From NCBI RefSeq assembly GCF_015163655.1, contig NZ_JADEUF010000036.1, positions 1-33,118 of the forward strand: DNA of 33,118 nt. Reading direction: 5' to 3'. Below the pieces are notes generated by a model. It had not been told where the DNA came from and ran no database searches. It saw nothing but the letters and a program-made list of their open reading frames with translations. Each line of letters starts with the position of its first letter. Position 1 is the first letter of the stretch. Source of the DNA: Xenorhabdus griffiniae (lineage in GTDB: Bacteria; Pseudomonadota; Gammaproteobacteria; Enterobacterales; Enterobacteriaceae). A program made the translations under genes and the position numbers. This document shows, one piece after another, positions 9,656 through 18,628 of this stretch.

Positions 9656-9692
9656 GTATGCCGTAATCAACTTTTCTGTTATTACGGCATAC
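9656..9692. terminator. Hairpin between convergent tesB and amtB
   Basis: GTATGCCGTAAT pairs perfectly with ATTACGGCATAC across a 13-base loop, seven bases after the tesB stop and 24 bases from the amtB stop. T-tracts on either side are weak, so it may be a shared terminator or mainly an RNA-stabilising 3' end. A second small palindrome, CTATTTGCAAATAG, follows at 9693-9706. Confidence 0.65.
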
Positions 9693-9716
9693 CTATTTGC
9701 AAATAGAGAAAAGTGC

Positions 9717-10997
9717 TCAGTTATAAGCACTTTCACCATGGGAAGTAATATCAAGTCCTTCTCTTTCTGACTCAAGATTAATACGTAGCCCAACCAACTT
9801 ATCAGCGATCTTAAATGAAATATAAGCCGCTATTGATGACCAAACTATACAGACCAATATACTAATTGCCTGAATACCGAGCTGTCTTAGCACTGTCATT
9901 CCTTCAGCAAATCCTGTTCCACCTAAAGCGGATGCAGTAAAAACACTGGTCAACAAACAACCAACAATGCCGCATACTCCATGTACCCCAAACACATCAC
10001 AAACATCATCAATACGTAGCCATTTCTTCAGTATGACGACTCCCCATAAGCCAGCAATACCTGCAATCAATCCCATCACCAATGCACCACCGATACCAAC
10101 TGTTGCAGCAGCAGGCGTAATGACCACCAAACCCGAAATACACCCGGAACATGCTCCTAAAAGCGAAGGTTTCTGACGAAATAACCACTCACAGAAAACC
10201 CATGACAACACGGCTCCCGCCGTTGCTGCCACCGTATTCACTAGGGCCAGCGCCGAAATAGCATTTACTTCACCAGCGGACCCCACATTAAAACCAAACC
10301 ATCCAATATAAAGGATCGCTGTTCCAATAAAAGTCATTGGCAGGTTATGAGGTTTAAATGCTTCCCGCCCAAAGCCTGAGCGCTTCCCAAGTAAGTAAGC
10401 ACCAACCAAGCCTGCTGCTGCCGCATTAATATGAACAACAGTCCCGCCAGCAAAATCCAAGGCTCCATCCTGAGCAAGCCAGCCGCCACCCCATACCATA
10501 TGCGCCATAGGGATATAAGATGCTGTCAGCCATAACACACTAAAAATCAGCAATGCAGAAAAACGAATTCTTTCACATAACGCGCCTACCACCAAAGCAA
10601 CAGTAATACACGCAAATGCACCTTGGAAAACAACATGAATTAACTGATAAAAATTACCAGTTAGATCAGTTATGGATATATTTTTTAACATAACCTGACT
10701 AAAGCCACCCCAAAAAGAGTTGCCCGTCTCAAAGGTCATACTGTATCCATAAATAATCCAAAGCACACAAACCAATGAAAAACTGACAATCACCTGTGAC
10801 ATTAGTGACAACACATTTTTGCTGCGTAGTAATCCCCCATAAAATAGGGCAATGCCAGGTATTGTCATAAAAAGTACAAGTATCGTATTGATTAGCATAA
10901 ATACCGTGTCTGCTTTATTGGGATTACTTTCCGCAGCAATCGCAAACGAAGGAAAACTGGCTGCAATACACGCCATAGATAAAAATTTATTCTTCAT
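9717..10997 (-). CDS. amtB: Ammonium transporter AmtB
   Basis: AmtB is a trimeric inner-membrane channel for ammonium, used in nitrogen limitation. The product has 426 residues (E. coli 428): a signal peptide of about 21 residues (SFAIAA), then 11 predicted membrane helices. The twin pore histidines are His189 (GGTVVHINAAAAG) and His339 (VFGVHGVCG), matching mature His168 and His318 of E. coli. The phenylalanine gate region near FQGAFA and the AMT signature DFAGGTVVHINAAAAGL are intact. It follows glnK by 14 bases, forming the usual operon in which deuridylylated GlnK plugs the channel. Confidence 0.97.
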   Translation of the reverse strand: MKNKFLSMACIAASFPSFAIAAESNPNKADTVFMLINTILVLFMTIPGIALFYGGLLRSKNVLSLMSQVIVSFSLVCVLWIIYGYSMTFETGNSFWGGFSQVMLKNISITDLTGNFYQLIHVVFQGAFACITVALVVGALCERIRFSALLIFSVLWLTASYIPMAHMVWGGGWLAQDGALDFAGGTVVHINAAAAGLVGAYLLGKRSGFGREAFKPHNLPMTFIGTAILYIGWFGFNVGSAGEVNAISALALVNTVAATAGAVLSWVFCEWLFRQKPSLLGACSGCISGLVVITPAAATVGIGGALVMGLIAGIAGLWGVVILKKWLRIDDVCDVFGVHGVCGIVGCLLTSVFTASALGGTGFAEGMTVLRQLGIQAISILVCIVWSSIAAYISFKIADKLVGLRINLESEREGLDITSHGESAYN

Positions 10998-11011
10998 TTT
11001 TCCTCCCTTAT

Positions 11012-11350
11012 TTACAGTGCTGCATCATTCGTTTCACCCGTCCTGATCCGGACGGCATGTTGCAATTCAAAGAGAAAGATTTTTCCATCCCCCATTTTTC
11101 CGGTGAAAGCCGTCTGCTGAACAACATGGATAATTTCTTCAACTCGTTCATCATTGGTAGCAATATCAATCTTAACTTTAGGCAAAAAATTAACGTTGTA
11201 TTCAGCCCCCCGATAAAGTTCGGAATGACCTTTTTGACGTCCAAATCCCTTTACTTCTGTTATAGTCATACCTTGTATACCTATATCAGCAAGTGCTTCC
11301 CGCACTTCCTCCAGCTTAAATGGCTTTATGATGATGGTGATAAGTTTCAT
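11012..11350 (-). CDS. glnK: PII signalling protein GlnK
   Basis: GlnK is the trimeric nitrogen-status sensor that binds ATP/ADP and 2-oxoglutarate, is uridylylated by GlnD, and blocks AmtB when nitrogen returns. The start is the ATG giving MKLITIIIKPFKLEEVREAL, with GGGGG six bases upstream; an ATG at 11407 lies upstream of the sigma-54 promoter and cannot be the start. The product is 112 residues, as in E. coli. The uridylylated Tyr51 is in YRGAEYNVNFLPK, at the tip of the T-loop. The C-terminal GKMGDGKIF and RIRTGE nucleotide-binding motifs are present. Confidence 0.97.
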   Translation of the reverse strand: MKLITIIIKPFKLEEVREALADIGIQGMTITEVKGFGRQKGHSELYRGAEYNVNFLPKVKIDIATNDERVEEIIHVVQQTAFTGKMGDGKIFLFELQHAVRIRTGETNDAAL

Positions 11351-11390
11351 ATTTCCCCCGTTTTTCACTACGTTAGTACAAGGGAATATG

Positions 11391-11406
11391 TGCAAGGGAT
11401 ATGCCA
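11391..11406 (-). promoter_or_regulatory. Sigma-54 promoter of glnK-amtB
   Basis: On the minus strand TGGCATATCCCTTGCA is a full match to the -24/-12 consensus (TGGCA, four-to-five-base spacing, TTGCA). It lies 41 bases upstream of the glnK ATG. The invariant GG and GC are ten bases apart, as required by RpoN. Nitrogen-limitation control through NtrC is expected. Confidence 0.93.
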
Positions 11407-11464
11407 AAAGTTAAAAAGGATGTTTAATCAGCTTGTTACCGAAAAACATCTTTAAAGAAGGAAT

Positions 11465-11495
11465 AAAAAAGGGAACAGAAAATACATCTGCTCCC
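11465..11495 (-). terminator. Intrinsic terminator after mdlB
   Basis: On the minus strand GGGAGCAGA pairs with TCTGTTCCC (one G-U pair) around a 7-base loop and is followed by six T. It begins 24 bases after the mdlB stop and separates mdlB from the glnK promoter. Confidence 0.88.
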
Positions 11496-11512
11496 TATAC
11501 GCAGTCTAAATA

Positions 11513-11529
11513 TGCACGCTAAACGTGCA
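11513..11529 (-). promoter_or_regulatory. NtrC-type enhancer dyad overlapping the mdlB 3' end
   Basis: A 17-bp dyad, TGCACG-CTAAA-CGTGCA, fits the NtrC consensus (TGCAC, seven bases, GTGCA). It lies about 110 bases upstream of the glnK -12/-24 elements, a usual enhancer distance. It covers the last three codons and stop of mdlB. No second strong dyad is visible closer to the promoter. Confidence 0.8.
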
Positions 11530-13288
11530 CTGTTTCATTCAACGTCTCGCCAACTTGCTGGAGTTGGTACATTTGGTAATAGCGTCCACGCTTTTCCAAT
11601 AGCTGTTGGTGCTGACCTTGCTCCACAATTGCACCACGATGCAGCACTAATATAGAATCAGCCTCAGTAATGGTTGAAAGCCGATGAGCAATCACCACCA
11701 ATGTCGTCTGTTTGCGGATCATTCTCAGCGCTTTCTGTACTGATTGTTCTGTCCCAGAGTCAATATTCGCGGTTGCTTCATCCAAAATAAGGATCTGTGG
11801 CGTTTGCACTAAAACTCTAGCCATGGCTAACAGCTGTTTTTGGCCGGCTGAAAGTGTATTCCCTTGTTCTCCCAAAACGAAATTCAAACCATCGGGTAAA
11901 TGACGAACAAAGTCAGCTAATTGAACTAATTCCAACACTTCCCATATTTTCTCTTCACTGATATCTCGACCTAACGTGATATTGTTGAAGAATGAAGCGG
12001 CCAAAACAACAGGATCTTGCTGCACCATTGCCACTCCATTACGCAGCACTGAGTGAGAAAGCGAAGATATGGAACGCCTGTCAAGATAGATCTCACCGTT
12101 TTGCCACGGATAGTATCCCATAATCAAATTAGCTAAAGTGCTTTTTCCGCTTCCTGTATGCCCAACCAAGGCCACAAACCCATGTGGAGGAACATGCAAG
12201 TTAATATCGCTTAAGACAATTTTGTCATCGCGATATGCAAAATTTAAGTTTTCGATATCAATTCTGCCACTTTCTAACGCCCGCAAATCATTGCCATATT
12301 GCTGTTGTGGACTATCCATCAATTCGAAAACACGTTCTCCTGAAACCACAGCTTGCTGCAATACCGATTGCTGTGAAGTTAACTCAATCAGTGGTTCATT
12401 TAATCGCCCAAGATAGTTAATAAAGGCATACAGTACACCAACGCCAATAACCTCAGTGCCTTTGACACCAAACAATAAGAGCAAACCACACAATATGGTG
12501 GCAGAAAAGAAACTCAATAATGGCCTTAATAAGATGCCATCTAACCGTAAAGCCTGCATACGAGCCTGATAATGTGCTCGATTGGTAGCCAACATTTTCT
12601 CGCCAAAACGAGCTTGCTGGCGGAACTGCTGAATCACACTCATTCCATTGATGGCTTCATTGAAACCATCATTAATGTCAGCCAGATAACCGCGAACCCG
12701 CCTAATTATCGGGGTACTCAGGCGCTGGTAGATCATCATGACAAGAAAAACTGCCGGAAATATTACGATCGCAACACATGCCATACGCCAATTTAAAACA
12801 AACATAGCTATCAGCATGGCGCCAATTAGTGCAGCACAGCGAAATACCATTGGAATCACATTAACAAACAGATCCTTAATGACTTCAGTATCATTTGTTA
12901 CGCGGGAGATCAGTTGTCCAACGGGTTGATTATCAAAAGCGCTTAATGGTTGACGTAATGCTGAATCCATCACATCAGTACGAAGCTTCTGCACCACACC
13001 CACAGATGCCTGATTAAAAAGTAATGTTTGGTAGTAGTGTAAAGCAGCAGCAATAAACTGCAAAATCAAGAAGATGGCAGCAAGCCCACCGACAATATCG
13101 AGCGGTAAATTTCCCGTTGCCACCATATTGTCGATAAAATAGCTTACAAGCAGGGGGCCACTTACCTCTGCCAATGCAGCAATCCACAACATCAATACAG
13201 CAATGAACATCGGTTTGCGGTAGTTTTTGCCGTAAGAAAGCAAGCGCTTTAATGACGGCCATAGCTTACCTATATGAGTTTTAGTCAT
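11519..13288 (-). CDS. mdlB: MdlB (SmdB), multidrug ABC exporter half-transporter
   Basis: MdlB forms a heterodimer with MdlA, an ABC exporter with six membrane helices fused to one ATPase per subunit. I chose the ATG that overlaps the mdlA stop by 8 bases, because GGAG lies five bases before it; a GTG three codons upstream overlaps that site. The product is 589 residues. The ATPase part has Walker [10 protein letters not shown], a variant signature LSAGQKQ instead of LSGGQ, Walker [13 protein letters not shown] with the catalytic Glu, and the switch His in VVIAHRLST. The last codons double as an NtrC dyad for glnK. Confidence 0.95.
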   Translation of the reverse strand: MTKTHIGKLWPSLKRLLSYGKNYRKPMFIAVLMLWIAALAEVSGPLLVSYFIDNMVATGNLPLDIVGGLAAIFLILQFIAAALHYYQTLLFNQASVGVVQKLRTDVMDSALRQPLSAFDNQPVGQLISRVTNDTEVIKDLFVNVIPMVFRCAALIGAMLIAMFVLNWRMACVAIVIFPAVFLVMMIYQRLSTPIIRRVRGYLADINDGFNEAINGMSVIQQFRQQARFGEKMLATNRAHYQARMQALRLDGILLRPLLSFFSATILCGLLLLFGVKGTEVIGVGVLYAFINYLGRLNEPLIELTSQQSVLQQAVVSGERVFELMDSPQQQYGNDLRALESGRIDIENLNFAYRDDKIVLSDINLHVPPHGFVALVGHTGSGKSTLANLIMGYYPWQNGEIYLDRRSISSLSHSVLRNGVAMVQQDPVVLAASFFNNITLGRDISEEKIWEVLELVQLADFVRHLPDGLNFVLGEQGNTLSAGQKQLLAMARVLVQTPQILILDEATANIDSGTEQSVQKALRMIRKQTTLVVIAHRLSTITEADSILVLHRGAIVEQGQHQQLLEKRGRYYQMYQLQQVGETLNETVHV

Positions 13289-15029
13289 TTTCTCCACCCA
13301 ATGCAGCTTCTAGTTGTTGGTAATGATACATATCGGAATACCAACCTGATTGGGTGATAAGCTGTTTATGCTGGCCGTGTTGTATAACTGAGCCATGTTG
13401 CATAACCAAAATATTATCGGCTTCCGTTAATGCCGACAGCCGATGCGCACTGATAATAACAGTGCGCTGTTGCCGCCATTGGCTAAGATTTTTCATAATC
13501 TGGTGTTCCGTATGACCATCAACGGCTGATAGGGCATCATCAAGGATTAAAATCTCCGTCTCTAGCAACAAAGCCCTGGCAATGGATATACGCTGTTTTT
13601 GCCCCCCGGAAAGCATCACACCGCGTTCTCCAACTTCCGTTTGATAACCTTGGGGCAATCGCAAAATATCATCATGTACACTTGCTAAACGAGCGACTTC
13701 TTCTATTTGCTCTTGAGTTGCATCGGGTCGCCCCAACGCAATATTACCGGCAACCGTATCCGAAAACAGGAAAGGAGTTTGGCTGACAATAGCCAATCGT
13801 GAACGCCACTCTTCCATTCGAAGCGCAGAGATATTTGTTGACTGGAAAAGAATAGCTCCATCGGTTACATCAAACTGCCGTTGCAACAAAGCCAATAAAG
13901 TGCTCTTCCCTGCCCCTGTTGATCCACAAAGTCCCAATAACTGACCAGGCTCTAGTTGGAAATGAATATTTTCCAAAACAGGTTTATCACTTTGGGGATA
14001 GATAAATACGTTGATATTTGCCTGCAAACGTCCCCGCTCTGAAGACAAAGACAACACACCATCTTCGGTTACCAGTGGTTCCTGCAACAAACTGCGGATA
14101 CGTGTATAAGCAGCACTTCCTCTCTCAACAATGTTGAACATCCATGCCAATGCCAACATAGGCCAGATCATCAATCCCAGATACATGACAAAACTGGTCA
14201 GTTCACCAAGTGTCATAGAACCATTCACTACCATCCAACTCCCTCCGCCGACCGCTAAGAGGTTTGAAACAGTAATAGCAATGAAAATAGTAGGGTCAAA
14301 ACGCGCATCTACACGCGCAACATGCATATTCTTACGCCCAGCTTCAATAGCAACTTCTTCGAACTGATTAGATTGCAGTTTTTCCAATCCAAACGCTTTT
14401 ATCATGCGGATACTCGTCAAACTTTCCTGCGCATGGTTATTCAGTACAGAGAATGCGCCTTGCGCAGATTTAAAACGATGATGAAGCTGATCACCATAAT
14501 GCTTAATCGCCAAGGCCATAATGGGCATCGGCGCGAGGGATAACAAAGTTAATTGCCAACTTATTTCCACGCTCATGACAATTAGGACAGAACATCCCAT
14601 GACTAAAGCATCAACCAAAGTAAGGACTCCCTCACCTGCGGCAAAAACAACTCTGTCAACATCATTTGTTGCGCGCGCCATGAGATCGCCTGTTCTATGA
14701 CGCAAATAAAATTCAGGGTTCTGACTACTCAGACGCTTGTAGAAGTCACCACGCAGCTTAATAGCTAGCCGATAGGAAGCACCGAATAACCATACACGCC
14801 AAACATATCGCAGGCCATAGATAACCAAGGCAATGAACAGCATGAACCCCAACAACATGAAGAGCTGACGGAAGGTCATTGTCTTTGTGCTAATGCCATC
14901 AACGATAATCCCAACTAAGTGGGGAGGAATGAGTTGCAGCACCGCAATCAAAACGAGAAAAATGACAGCCCCCAGATAACTCCGCCATTCACGAATAAAA
15001 TACCAGCTTAATTGTGAAAATAATCTCAC
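13281..15029 (-). CDS. mdlA: MdlA (SmdA), multidrug ABC exporter half-transporter
   Basis: This is the partner half-transporter of MdlB. The start is GTG (15027-15029), giving [20 protein letters not shown] like E. coli MdlA, with AGGT about five bases upstream; no better ATG is nearby. The product is 582 residues. It has six N-terminal membrane helices, Walker [10 protein letters not shown], signature [16 protein letters not shown] and switch His in IISAHRLSA. Walker B is [12 protein letters not shown], so Asp replaces the catalytic Glu: this is the degenerate ATP site of an asymmetric heterodimer, as in E. coli. It is translationally coupled to mdlB. Confidence 0.96.
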   Translation of the reverse strand: MRLFSQLSWYFIREWRSYLGAVIFLVLIAVLQLIPPHLVGIIVDGISTKTMTFRQLFMLLGFMLFIALVIYGLRYVWRVWLFGASYRLAIKLRGDFYKRLSSQNPEFYLRHRTGDLMARATNDVDRVVFAAGEGVLTLVDALVMGCSVLIVMSVEISWQLTLLSLAPMPIMALAIKHYGDQLHHRFKSAQGAFSVLNNHAQESLTSIRMIKAFGLEKLQSNQFEEVAIEAGRKNMHVARVDARFDPTIFIAITVSNLLAVGGGSWMVVNGSMTLGELTSFVMYLGLMIWPMLALAWMFNIVERGSAAYTRIRSLLQEPLVTEDGVLSLSSERGRLQANINVFIYPQSDKPVLENIHFQLEPGQLLGLCGSTGAGKSTLLALLQRQFDVTDGAILFQSTNISALRMEEWRSRLAIVSQTPFLFSDTVAGNIALGRPDATQEQIEEVARLASVHDDILRLPQGYQTEVGERGVMLSGGQKQRISIARALLLETEILILDDALSAVDGHTEHQIMKNLSQWRQQRTVIISAHRLSALTEADNILVMQHGSVIQHGQHKQLITQSGWYSDMYHYQQLEAALGGEND

Positions 15030-15086
15030 ACACCTATTCCCAAGGTAAAAAATGAAAGAGTTAGCACCTACCGACCAAAGGGATCT

Positions 15087-15560
15087 TTATGATGTTACTG
15101 AATCAGGTATTGGCAGCGCCGTTGTATATTTGATCTTTTCCATGGCAAAGTTAGAAGTCACATCAATCAAACCAGAAACCCCATTTACCATACGTTTGTA
15201 GAAATGATCATAACTCTTCATATCAACAACTTCTATATGCATCAGGTAATCATATTCACCCGCCATGCGATAAAATGTTAAGACTTCTGGCATCTCTTTT
15301 ATAAAGCTGACAAACTGTTCATACCATTCACTGCTATGTTGCTGGGTTTTAATCATCACGATCACTGTCAAACCCAGACCGAGTTTCTCCCCATTTAACA
15401 AGGCAACCCTGCCAACAATATAACCTTCATCTTCAAGTCGTTTAAGGCGCTTCCAGCAAGGTGTCGATGTCAAATTAACGGCTTCAGCCAGGGCGTTCAA
15501 GGATAGACTACAATCCTGTTGGAGCAGTTCCAGTAGCTTACGGTCTATTTTATCTAACAT
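15087..15560 (-). CDS. decR: DecR, Lrp/AsnC-type cysteine-responsive regulator
   Basis: DecR (YbaO) is an Lrp-family activator that senses excess L-cysteine and switches on cysteine detoxification. The product is 157 residues (E. coli 152). The N-terminal helix-turn-helix spans about residues 18-50 ([20 protein letters not shown]), followed by the RAM ligand-binding domain with [13 protein letters not shown]. It is very close to E. coli DecR throughout. In E. coli it controls the distant yhaOM; here a cysteine desulfhydrase-like gene lies divergently, 122 bases away, the likely local target. Confidence 0.93.
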   Translation of the reverse strand: MLDKIDRKLLELLQQDCSLSLNALAEAVNLTSTPCWKRLKRLEDEGYIVGRVALLNGEKLGLGLTVIVMIKTQQHSSEWYEQFVSFIKEMPEVLTFYRMAGEYDYLMHIEVVDMKSYDHFYKRMVNGVSGLIDVTSNFAMEKIKYTTALPIPDSVTS

Positions 15561-15682
15561 ATCTAAATCCTATAGAAATATTTCCCCAATATAACGGATA
15601 ATTACAGAAAAATAACAACCTATTTCTCCGCATGTAAGAGTAATCTATATACCACTACGGTATTATTATTTAGGGTCAATTT
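15561..15682. promoter_or_regulatory. Divergent control region between decR and the desulfhydrase gene
   Basis: The 122-bp AT-rich gap between two divergent starts must hold both promoters. It contains a perfect 10-bp palindrome, GAAATATTTC (15575-15584), 15 bases upstream of decR, and a second AGAAA/TTTCT pair around 15606-15627. Either could be part of an Lrp-type binding site; this is inferred from position only. Confidence 0.4.
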
Positions 15683-16735
15683 ATGTCGTCTTTATGGGCT
15701 AAAAATGCCATAAAAGCTATCCAGGCTGATTATCAACGCAGTGCTGATACACATCTCATTCGTCTTAACCTCCCAATGTTTCCAGGTATCCATCTTTATC
15801 TCAAAGATGAGAGCACTCACCCCACTGGTAGCCTCAAACATCGACTTGCACGTTCCCTATTCCTGTATGCACTCACGAATGGTTGGATCCAGGAAGGAAC
15901 ACCTATTATTGAAGCTTCATCTGGAAGTACCGCTGTTTCGGAAGCTTATTTTGCCCGCTTACTTGGTTTACCATTTATTGCGGTTATGCCTTTCTGTACT
16001 GCTAAACGCAAAATTCAAGAGATTGAGTTCTATGGTGGTAAATGCCATTTTGTAGAGCATTCCGCCTTGATTTATCAAGAATCAGAGCGCCTGGCAAAAG
16101 AGCTTAGTGGCCATTACATGGATCAGTTTACCTATGCCGAGCGAGCAACTGACTGGCGGGGAAACAATAATATTGCAGAAAGTATTTTCCGCCAGATGCA
16201 ACTAGAACCTTTTCCTGAACCAACTTACATCGTTATGAGTGCAGGAACGGGTGGTACATCTGCGACACTTGGTCGTTATATCCGCTACCAAGGATATGAC
16301 ACTAAACTCATTGTTGTCGATCCAGAGAACTCCGTCTTCTACGATTGCTACCACCAGAACCGCCATGATATTTGCGGAGGCACGGGCAGCAAAATAGAAG
16401 GAATTGGCCGCCCACGCGCAGAACCTTCTTTTATTCCTACGGTTATCGATGACATGATCCAAGTTCCCGATCTTGCCACAATAGCCACCATTTATTGGCT
16501 TGAAAAACTCATTGGCAGAAAAACGGGAGCATCAACAGGAACTAACGTCTGGGGAGCTTTACAACTCGCCAGGCAAATGCACGATAACAACCAACAAGGT
16601 GCAATTGTGACATTACTCTGTGATAGTGGGGAGCGCTACCTTGATACTTATTACAACCCGGAGTGGGTTCGCAATAATATCGGTGATATCACACAGTATC
16701 TAACACAACTACCCAAGTTAAATGGTTATGAGTAA
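15683..16735 (+). CDS. PLP-dependent cysteine synthase-family enzyme, probable cysteine desulfhydrase
   Basis: A fold-type II PLP enzyme of 350 residues. The Schiff-base lysine is probably Lys52 in [13 protein letters not shown]. The substrate loop EASSGSTA covers 78-84, and the phosphate-binding loop [12 protein letters not shown] covers about 186-197. It is more distant from CysK/CysM than those are from each other. The position divergent from decR matches the cysteine-inducible ccdA-ccdR pair that I recall from Pantoea ananatis, whose enzyme degrades cysteine to pyruvate, ammonia and sulfide. That suggests cysteine detoxification, but cysteine synthase or beta-synthase activity cannot be excluded from sequence. 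queC follows by 32 bases, probably on the same transcript. Confidence 0.85.
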   Translation: MSSLWAKNAIKAIQADYQRSADTHLIRLNLPMFPGIHLYLKDESTHPTGSLKHRLARSLFLYALTNGWIQEGTPIIEASSGSTAVSEAYFARLLGLPFIAVMPFCTAKRKIQEIEFYGGKCHFVEHSALIYQESERLAKELSGHYMDQFTYAERATDWRGNNNIAESIFRQMQLEPFPEPTYIVMSAGTGGTSATLGRYIRYQGYDTKLIVVDPENSVFYDCYHQNRHDICGGTGSKIEGIGRPRAEPSFIPTVIDDMIQVPDLATIATIYWLEKLIGRKTGASTGTNVWGALQLARQMHDNNQQGAIVTLLCDSGERYLDTYYNPEWVRNNIGDITQYLTQLPKLNGYE

Positions 16736-16767
16736 CATACCTCCTTCAATTTATTGAGGTAGATATC

Positions 16768-17466
16768 ATGAAACGAGCCGTTGTTGTATTCAGTGGTGGA
16801 CAGGACTCCACCACTTGTTTAATTCAGGCACTCCACCAATATGACGAAGTTCACTGTGTCACCTTTGATTATGGACAGCGTCATCGTGCTGAAATTGATG
16901 TAGCTTGTCTTATAAGCAAAGAATTGGGCGCTGCTGCTCACAAAGTGCTTGATGTGACTTTATTAAACGAGCTCGCAATCAGTAGCCTGACAAGAGACAA
17001 TATTCCCGTACCCGATTTCTGTGAAAGTGAAAAAAGTGGCCTCCCAAATACTTTTGTGCCTGGCCGTAACATATTGTTTTTAACTCTGGCGGCAATTTAT
17101 GCTTATCAGGTTAAAGCTGAAGCCGTTATTACTGGCGTTTGTGAAACAGATTTTTCGGGCTATCCAGATTGCCGTGATGAATTTGTCAAAGCACTCAATA
17201 AAGCCGTCAGCCTTGGAATCGCTCGCGATATTCGTTTCGAAACGCCGCTAATGTGGTTAAACAAGGCGGAAACTTGGGCATTGGCAGATTATTATCAAAA
17301 ATTAGATTTTGTTCGCAATAGAACCCTTACGTGCTACAACGGTATCCAAGGTGACGGATGCGGTGAATGCGCTGCCTGCCACCTCAGAGCTAAAGGATTA
17401 AATTATTATTTAAGCAATACCCAAGCCACGATGTTAGATATGAAATCCAAAACACATCTCAGTTAA
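16768..17466 (+). CDS. queC: 7-cyano-7-deazaguanine synthase QueC
   Basis: QueC converts 7-carboxy-7-deazaguanine to preQ0 with ATP and ammonia in queuosine synthesis. The product is 232 residues. The PP-loop ATP motif FSGGQDSTT is at residues 8-16, and the four zinc-binding cysteines are Cys189, Cys198, Cys201 and Cys204 ([18 protein letters not shown]). Conserved [11 protein letters not shown] and [12 protein letters not shown] are intact. It follows the desulfhydrase-like gene by 32 bases and lacks room for its own preQ1 riboswitch, so it probably depends on upstream transcription. Confidence 0.97.
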   Translation: MKRAVVVFSGGQDSTTCLIQALHQYDEVHCVTFDYGQRHRAEIDVACLISKELGAAAHKVLDVTLLNELAISSLTRDNIPVPDFCESEKSGLPNTFVPGRNILFLTLAAIYAYQVKAEAVITGVCETDFSGYPDCRDEFVKALNKAVSLGIARDIRFETPLMWLNKAETWALADYYQKLDFVRNRTLTCYNGIQGDGCGECAACHLRAKGLNYYLSNTQATMLDMKSKTHLS

Positions 17467-17496
17467 TCAAAACATTTTGTCTCATTAATATTATCC

Positions 17497-17521
17497 ATGA
17501 GAGGTTCCACGAGCCTCTCAT
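17497..17521. terminator. Hairpin between convergent queC and fadM
   Basis: ATGAGAGG pairs perfectly with CCTCTCAT around a 9-base loop, 30 bases after the queC stop and 20 bases before the fadM stop. A TTTTT run follows on the plus strand after eight bases. Probably a shared terminator. Confidence 0.7.
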
Positions 17522-17541
17522 TCCACATTTTTGTCTTATCG

Positions 17542-17949
17542 TTATTGGGCATCATTTTTATAAGCTTCCATTCTTTCTCGTAATTCGCCTTCTAAAACTA
17601 ACGCTTTTTGTGTTTTCAAATCAATACAAGCAAATGTAGTTAAAGCATCTGCAATGATTTGATTATCACTCCTGCGTATAATTTCCTGAAAAAATGTACC
17701 GCTTTTATTACGTAACTCTCGCATCGAAGATTTCACTTCCAGCTCATCTGTAATCACGGCTGGATGGCGATAATTAATGTTGATATTCACCACAACAAAA
17801 CCAATATTCTTACGATTTAACCATCCCAATGTGTCATCTTCAGTAAGTAAATCCCAGCGAGCGGCTTCCATAAATTCCAAATAACGCGCATTATTCACAT
17901 GCTGGAAAAGATCAATATGGTAACCCCTGACTTTGATAATTGTGCTCAT
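17542..17949 (-). CDS. fadM: Long-chain acyl-CoA thioesterase FadM
   Basis: FadM (YbaW) is a single-hotdog thioesterase of the 4-hydroxybenzoyl-CoA thioesterase family that hydrolyses long-chain acyl-CoA formed in beta-oxidation. The start is the ATG giving MSTIIKVRGYHIDLFQHVNN; the longer frame from 18000 adds 17 unconserved residues. The product is 135 residues (E. coli 132). Asp13 in HIDLFQHVNNARYLEF is the usual catalytic-position Asp, and VVVNININYRHPA and TFACIDLKTQKAL are conserved. It is a monocistronic gene, tail to tail with queC. Confidence 0.95.
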   Translation of the reverse strand: MSTIIKVRGYHIDLFQHVNNARYLEFMEAARWDLLTEDDTLGWLNRKNIGFVVVNININYRHPAVITDELEVKSSMRELRNKSGTFFQEIIRRSDNQIIADALTTFACIDLKTQKALVLEGELRERMEAYKNDAQ

Positions 17950-18051
17950 TACTATTTTTTCCTTACACTCATCCGACCAGATAGAATATAACAATAGCAA
18001 AACAATTTAATTACAATAGTGTTTAATCAATTATTCTTGATCGATATCACA

Positions 18052-18089
18052 GCCCTCTTGATTAAATGACTGGCAATACACAAGAGGGC
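18052..18089 (-). terminator. Stem-loop after ybaV
   Basis: GCCCTCTTG pairs perfectly with CAAGAGGGC around a 20-base loop, eight bases beyond the ybaV stop. No T-tract follows on the minus strand, so it may be a weak terminator or a transcript-protecting structure. Confidence 0.5.
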
Positions 18090-18096
18090 ATAACAC

Positions 18097-18480
18097 TTAG
18101 TAAGTCAATTTATCCCGATTTTTCTCTATAAAAATTGGACCAATACCTTGTACTTCCTGTAATTGTTCTATTGCTGTAAAAGGGCCATATTTTTCACGAT
18201 ACTCAATAATCGCCTGTGCTTTTTTAGCGCCAATTCCATTAAGTTCTTTCGCTAACTCTTCAGCATTTGCAGCATTAATATTAACCCCTTCCTTTCCCTG
18301 TTTTTGCTGGCCTGCAACTTGTTCTCCCCCCTCTTTCACCTTACTCTCTTCAACAGTGGTTTTAACAGGTTGTTTCACTGTCTTATCAGTAGACTCATTA
18401 ACGGTAGCGGCATGAGTTAATGGTATGCTGATACACAATGCCATCATGAGTGAATGAAATAATATCCTTAAATTTTTCAT
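18097..18480 (-). CDS. ybaV: YbaV, secreted ComEA-type helix-hairpin-helix protein
   Basis: The product has 127 residues from the ATG giving MKNLRILFHSLMMALC; the longer open frame from 18588 runs back through the terminator hairpin at 18562-18585 and is rejected. A signal peptide ends around THAA (about residue 24). A low-complexity charged linker rich in Lys, Glu and Gln follows (residues 26-62). The C-terminal 60 residues form the ComEA helix-hairpin-helix unit (VNINAANAEELAKELNGIGA, IIEYREKYGPF, LQEVQGIGPIFIEKN). Such domains bind double-stranded DNA; in E. coli YbaV has been linked to DNA uptake or use, but its role is not settled. An AGAGAT ribosome site lies upstream. Confidence 0.92.
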   Translation of the reverse strand: MKNLRILFHSLMMALCISIPLTHAATVNESTDKTVKQPVKTTVEESKVKEGGEQVAGQQKQGKEGVNINAANAEELAKELNGIGAKKAQAIIEYREKYGPFTAIEQLQEVQGIGPIFIEKNRDKLTY

Positions 18481-18561
18481 GTAAATCTCTCCATGTTTTG
18501 TTGGTGAAAGAAAGATTGCCACAACGATATTTTCGGGCAACGGGCAAAGTTTAGATATGCG

Positions 18562-18585
18562 AAAGGCCACGAAAGTGGCCTTTTT
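18562..18585. terminator. Hairpin between ppiD and ybaV
   Basis: AAAGGCCAC pairs with GTGGCCTTT around loop GAAA, 43 bases after the ppiD stop on the minus strand. The T-tract is five long on the plus strand but only three on the minus strand, so activity for ppiD is likely but modest. Confidence 0.7.
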
Positions 18586-18628
18586 CAATTACTATTTTGC
18601 AAAAACAGATGCGAGTAACTTCGCAATT

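Noticed and set aside
11057-11455. 132-codon plus-strand open frame
   Set aside because: It lies antisense across glnK and its promoter; the translated sequence has no protein-like pattern and glnK is certain.
16736-16767. preQ1 riboswitch before queC
   Set aside because: Only 32 bases separate the genes and no pseudoknot-forming A-rich tail or C-rich loop can be seen.
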